From JBQTJJ01 sp052387235 (GTDB lineage Bacteria; Actinomycetota; Acidimicrobiia; Acidimicrobiales; GCA-2861595): 7,445 bases of DNA. The DNA is taken from positions 1 to 7,445 of the forward strand of contig JBQTJJ010000161.1 in assembly GCA_052387235.1 (NCBI GenBank), written 5' to 3'. Position numbers and translations under genes: made by a program. How positions within the stretch are numbered: position 1 is the stretch's first letter; every line of letters starts with the position of its first letter. Below, piece after piece: positions 5,520 to 7,445 of the stretch. Below the pieces are notes generated by a model that worked only from the letters and a program-made list of their open reading frames with translations, was not told the DNA's origin and did not search any database.

Positions 5520-5632
5520 TACCGACGTGCCGCTATGCGGCGTGGCGAGCGGCAGCCCGCCGGGCCTGACACCGGCGGCGACATCGCTTCCGATCACCGA
5601 ATAGGCGTGGGAGGCACGGGGGGCGCGCCGGC
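5520..5632 (+). repeat. Interspersed repeat copy H
   Basis: The left block TACCGACGTGCCG (5520-5532) is near consensus. CGCTTCC precedes the right block GATCACCGAATAGG, which starts at 5592, 72 bp away, followed by CGTGG. The tail GCGCGCCGGC ends at 5632. The nuclease-like minus-strand gene stops 7 nt beyond the tail. Confidence 0.78.
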
Positions 5633-5638
5633 TGAACG

Positions 5639-6610
5639 TCACCGCTGGTGAGCAGCGCGGTAGGCGGCCCAGATGTCGGGTGCCAGCCGGCCACGGGACT
5701 TGATCGGGAGTCCGGCGGCGGTGGCCCACGCTCGCACGTCTGCTGTCGTCGGCTCCGGCGGAGGGACGGGGCCCGCCTGCGGGAGCCGCTCGACGAGCTC
5801 GTTGGCTGGTGCGTCGTTTGCCAACTCCGCAACCGCGGCACCGAGGAATCGGTACGTCCACTCCTGGGCCAGCTGGCGGCTCTCACAAAACACGATGGGG
5901 ACGGATGGGAAGCGGACCTGCGCCTCTGCCACGCCGTCAGCGACCAGCGCGGGGCGGACCCGCTCGAGGCGAAAGACGGACGAGTAGCGGTCCTCGACCA
6001 CCAGCGCGGCGCGAGGTAGGGCCGCCAGGTCGGCTAGCACGTAACGCAGCTTGCTGGTGGTGAGGGTGGCGACCAGGTCGGCCAGGCTCTTGCGCTCCAC
6101 GGCGGCCACCACTGCGCCGTCGAGCTCCACCGCGTAGTCGCCGGCGGCAAGGGCCCGCCGGGCGGTGCCGGCCTGCTGGCGGGCGAAGCTCCACGGATAG
6201 CGCTCGTGGACGTCGACGACGATGGTCAGCCGTCCGCCCGCACTGCGAGCACGCGGGACACCGACGTTGGGACGGGCCTGGCGAGTCGTGCGGGCGCTCT
6301 GCCAGAAGATCGCTTCGCGGCCGCCCCGGATGCGGGTGAAGACGATCTGGGAGCGGTTCTCCCGGCCCCGCTCCAGGACCAGGTCCACTGCCGCCCCCCG
6401 TCGCACGCAGGAGCGCACCGGCACCCGCTCGACGATCTCGGGTTCGGCGGGCCACCCCTCGGCCCGGTGGCAGTAGACCTTGGACGTGCGTGGCCAGGTG
6501 TCCCGGGCCTTGAGCACGACGCCCGCCTCGCCGAGCGGCAGGCGGATCAGGTAGGGCAGCGAGGAATCCAGCTCCGGGTTCTTGGCGATGACGAACTCGG
6601 CTTGAGCCAC
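5639..6610 (-). CDS. ERCC4-domain nuclease-like protein with Lsr2-type tail
   Basis: A 323-residue protein of an actinobacterial ERCC4-domain group. The N-terminal region (1-125) contains conserved-looking WPRTSKVYCH, CVRRGAAVDLVLERGRENRSQIVF and FWQSARTTRQARPNV. The ERCC4 (XPF-type) nuclease fold spans about 129-250. It has acidic D133, GDY at 157-159 and the catalytic-type VERKSLAD (E172, R173, K174, D178), followed by LVVEDRYS and VPIVFCESR strands. A proline-rich linker leads to an Lsr2-like DNA-binding module at about 288-323 (VRAWATAAGLP, RGR at 306-308, then PDIWAAYRAA), which in Lsr2 reads the minor groove of AT-rich DNA. Known family roles: structure-specific DNA cleavage for XPF relatives, DNA tethering for Lsr2. 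The GTG start fits the N-terminus of relatives I recall (VIAKNPELDSSLPYLIRLPLG). It is the largest repeat-bounded gene here after the anti-sigma. Substrate unknown. Confidence 0.85.
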   Translation of the reverse strand: MAQAEFVIAKNPELDSSLPYLIRLPLGEAGVVLKARDTWPRTSKVYCHRAEGWPAEPEIVERVPVRSCVRRGAAVDLVLERGRENRSQIVFTRIRGGREAIFWQSARTTRQARPNVGVPRARSAGGRLTIVVDVHERYPWSFARQQAGTARRALAAGDYAVELDGAVVAAVERKSLADLVATLTTSKLRYVLADLAALPRAALVVEDRYSSVFRLERVRPALVADGVAEAQVRFPSVPIVFCESRQLAQEWTYRFLGAAVAELANDAPANELVERLPQAGPVPPPEPTTADVRAWATAAGLPIKSRGRLAPDIWAAYRAAHQR

Positions 6611-6654
6611 AGGGGGCCAGTCTCGCAGCGACTGGAAGCGTGTACTGGGAACGT

Positions 6655-6718
6655 CGCGGACGCCCGCAGGCAGACCGGATGTTCTCTCGTGCTCGCCTCG
6701 TGGCCGCGCGACCCGGCA
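6655..6718 (+). repeat. Probable shortened repeat copy I
   Basis: CGCGGACGCCCG (6655-6666) resembles the left block with one base missing. GACCGGATGTTC at 6673 weakly resembles the right block, and GCGCGACCCGGCA (6706-6718) is a very good tail. The tail sequence recurs at 7353-7365 as a 13-bp identity. The middle would be about 50 bp shorter than in full copies. It sits exactly where a unit boundary is expected, between the ERCC4 gene and the secreted protein gene. Confidence 0.35.
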
Positions 6719-6735
6719 ATCTCCGCGCCCGTGAA

Positions 6736-7263
6736 TCAGCGGACAACCCCGCCGGCGTCGATCCAGCCCTCCTGGTCGACAGGCACGATGACGCCAGCTA
6801 GCCGCGCCAGAACGTCCAGTTCGAGCTCGTAGCTGAGGAGCATGAGGGATGAACCGCCTTTGTCCAAGAGCACAGCCGTTGGTCTCGACCCCGTCTCAGC
6901 CGTCGTTCCACCCACGGCGGTCCAGTCCTCGACGTCCACTTCATCAAGCACGAGGCCGATGTCCTCGAGTTCCGACCGAGCGACGTCGAATGTGGCCCGA
7001 TGGCCGCTGAGGCGAACCATCTGGCTGCCCGATTGGGTCGTCTTCGCGTACTCCGCATACCAGTCGAGGACAGGCCGCTCGATGGAAGCTTCACTGTCGT
7101 CCGGCGGATCGAGCGCCTCCTGGAGTTGCCAGGTGCTGTCTCGCAACAGAGCGTACGGGTGGTCGCCCAGGTCGTCACGGTCTCGCGACGCCGCGTCCTG
7201 GCCGCACGCTGGCGTGACGGAGAGACACACGGCGCAGACCGAAAGGATTTGGACGGCTCGCAT
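6736..7263 (-). CDS. Secreted protein, probable lipoprotein
   Basis: A 175-residue protein with an N-terminal export signal. A short positive start (MRAVQ) and a hydrophobic core (ILSVCAVCLSV) lead to TPAC with C20. The sequence before the cysteine is not a canonical lipobox (threonine at -3 and proline at -2), so lipidation is likely but not certain. After a low-complexity acidic linker (ASRDRDDLGD) there is a mature region with LDWYAEYAK (66-74), VRLSGHRATFDVARSELEDIG (83-103) and a C-terminal hydrophobic-polar pattern. I recognise no named domain. ATG 7263 is chosen because the signal peptide begins there and TACTCT lies exactly 6 nt upstream; the longer upstream frame has no signal character. 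It ends 18 nt past the tail-like end of copy I. An extracytoplasmic binding or inhibitory role is conceivable but unproven. Confidence 0.7.
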   Translation of the reverse strand: MRAVQILSVCAVCLSVTPACGQDAASRDRDDLGDHPYALLRDSTWQLQEALDPPDDSEASIERPVLDWYAEYAKTTQSGSQMVRLSGHRATFDVARSELEDIGLVLDEVDVEDWTAVGGTTAETGSRPTAVLLDKGGSSLMLLSYELELDVLARLAGVIVPVDQEGWIDAGGVVR

Positions 7264-7275
7264 CCCCCAAGAGTA
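7261..7275 (-). promoter_or_regulatory. Leaderless -10 element and ATG start
   Basis: On the minus strand TACTCT (7275-7270) matches TANNNT, followed by TGGGGG (6 nt) and the ATG at 7263. The spacing equals that of the elements at 228 and 4220. The G run is too close to the start codon to be a normal ribosome binding site. Confidence 0.5.
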
Positions 7276-7286
7276 CCCGATCGCGT

Positions 7287-7366
7287 CTCCGACACCGGCG
7301 GCAGAGAGGAGGCCGCGACCACCGAAGATTCGTTCGCGTTGGCGTGGCCGGCGCGCGACCCGGCAG
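7287..7366 (+). repeat. Probable shortened repeat copy J
   Basis: CTCCGACACCGGCGG near 7288 shares CTCCGACA with the left block of copy D. CGCGACCACCGAAGATTCG (from 7315) strongly resembles CGCGATCACC-AATTCG of the right block with a 2-nt insertion. The tail GCGCGCGACCCGGCA (7351-7365) is an excellent match. Left-to-right block distance is about 29 bp instead of 72, so most of the variable middle is missing. Confidence 0.45.
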
Positions 7367-7376
7367 CATGTAGTCG

Positions 7377-7445
7377 ATGGCGAACCTGGATCCGAGCCGT
7401 CGACGAGCATCGCGAATCCTCGGCTGGCACGCCCTGGGAATCGGC
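7377..7445 (+). CDS. Start of an unrecognised gene, cut by window edge
   Basis: ATG 7377 opens a frame that runs to the window end (23 codons: MANLDPSRRRASRI, then LGWHALGIG). A basic stretch leading into hydrophobic residues suggests an N-terminal membrane segment or signal. CAGCAT (7364-7369) lies 7 nt upstream, within the end of the repeat tail, as for other units. Too short to assign; the start may also prove wrong. Confidence 0.4.
   Translation, partial: MANLDPSRRRASRILGWHALGIG

Noticed and set aside
112..5632. Canonical integron with attC sites
   Set aside because: The sites lack conserved AAC/GTT core boxes in most copies, no integrase or attI is visible, and genes lie on both strands. 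Reported only as attC-like.
112..5632. CRISPR array
   Set aside because: Repeats are over 100 bp, internally variable, and separated by whole genes rather than short uniform spacers; no cas genes.
5937..6746. Long minus-strand frame overlapping the ERCC4 gene
   Set aside because: It is an out-of-frame shadow in GC-rich DNA, arginine-, proline- and glycine-rich; the ERCC4 frame has clear family motifs.
6721..6832. Plus-strand frame from GTG near 6731 after a good repeat tail
   Set aside because: It is antisense to the signal-peptide protein gene and serine/threonine-rich without protein features.

Overview
The window is GC-rich throughout. It carries a SigE-family ECF sigma factor with a membrane partner, an ERCC4 nuclease-like protein with an Lsr2-type DNA-binding tail, and many start codons that sit 5-7 nt behind a -10-like hexamer, as in leaderless transcripts. 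Together these point to an actinobacterium. I cannot name the genus; an acidimicrobial or similar environmental lineage is only a guess.

The striking feature is the layout. A repeat of about 110-117 bp recurs in the same orientation between almost every pair of transcription units. It has a left block near CGCCGACGTGCCG, about 58 bp of variable GC-rich sequence, a right block near GATCACCNARTTCGG, and a tail near GCGCGCGANCCGGC. Seven copies are clear (112, 1068, 3664, 4032, 4618, 5102, 5520). An eighth is diverged but correctly spaced (1636), and two appear shortened (6655, 7287). The distance from left-block start to right-block start is 70-73 bp in all eight full-length copies. The outer parts of the two blocks are complementary, so each copy can fold like the stem of an integron attC site, but the core is CGCCGA/TCGGCG instead of the classical RYYYAAC/GTTRRRY. 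No integrase gene is in view.

Region by region: 1-111, end of an unrecognised unit; copy A; a possible 55-codon ORF (240-407) and an Imm21-like immunity protein (493-1074); copy B; a small two-helix membrane protein (1204-1575, minus); diverged copy C; an anti-sigma-like membrane protein and its SigE-family sigma factor (1764-3405, minus, overlapping operon); copy D; a two-helix membrane protein (3786-4022); copy E; another two-helix membrane protein (4232-4441); copy F; a cysteine-motif protein (4735-5040, minus); copy G; an 83-residue acidic-tailed protein (5224-5475); copy H; the ERCC4-Lsr2 protein (5639-6610, minus); shortened copy I; a secreted, probably lipidated protein (6736-7263, minus); shortened copy J; and the start of another gene (7377 onward).

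The genes do not form one pathway. They look like independent cargo units, each with its own promoter, packed between recombination-site-like repeats: a cassette array resembling an integron or an integrase-less attC cluster, but with non-canonical sites and genes on both strands. The sigma/anti-sigma pair is the only clear operon. The cassette reading is an inference from repeat geometry and gene packing; the repeats themselves are seen directly.
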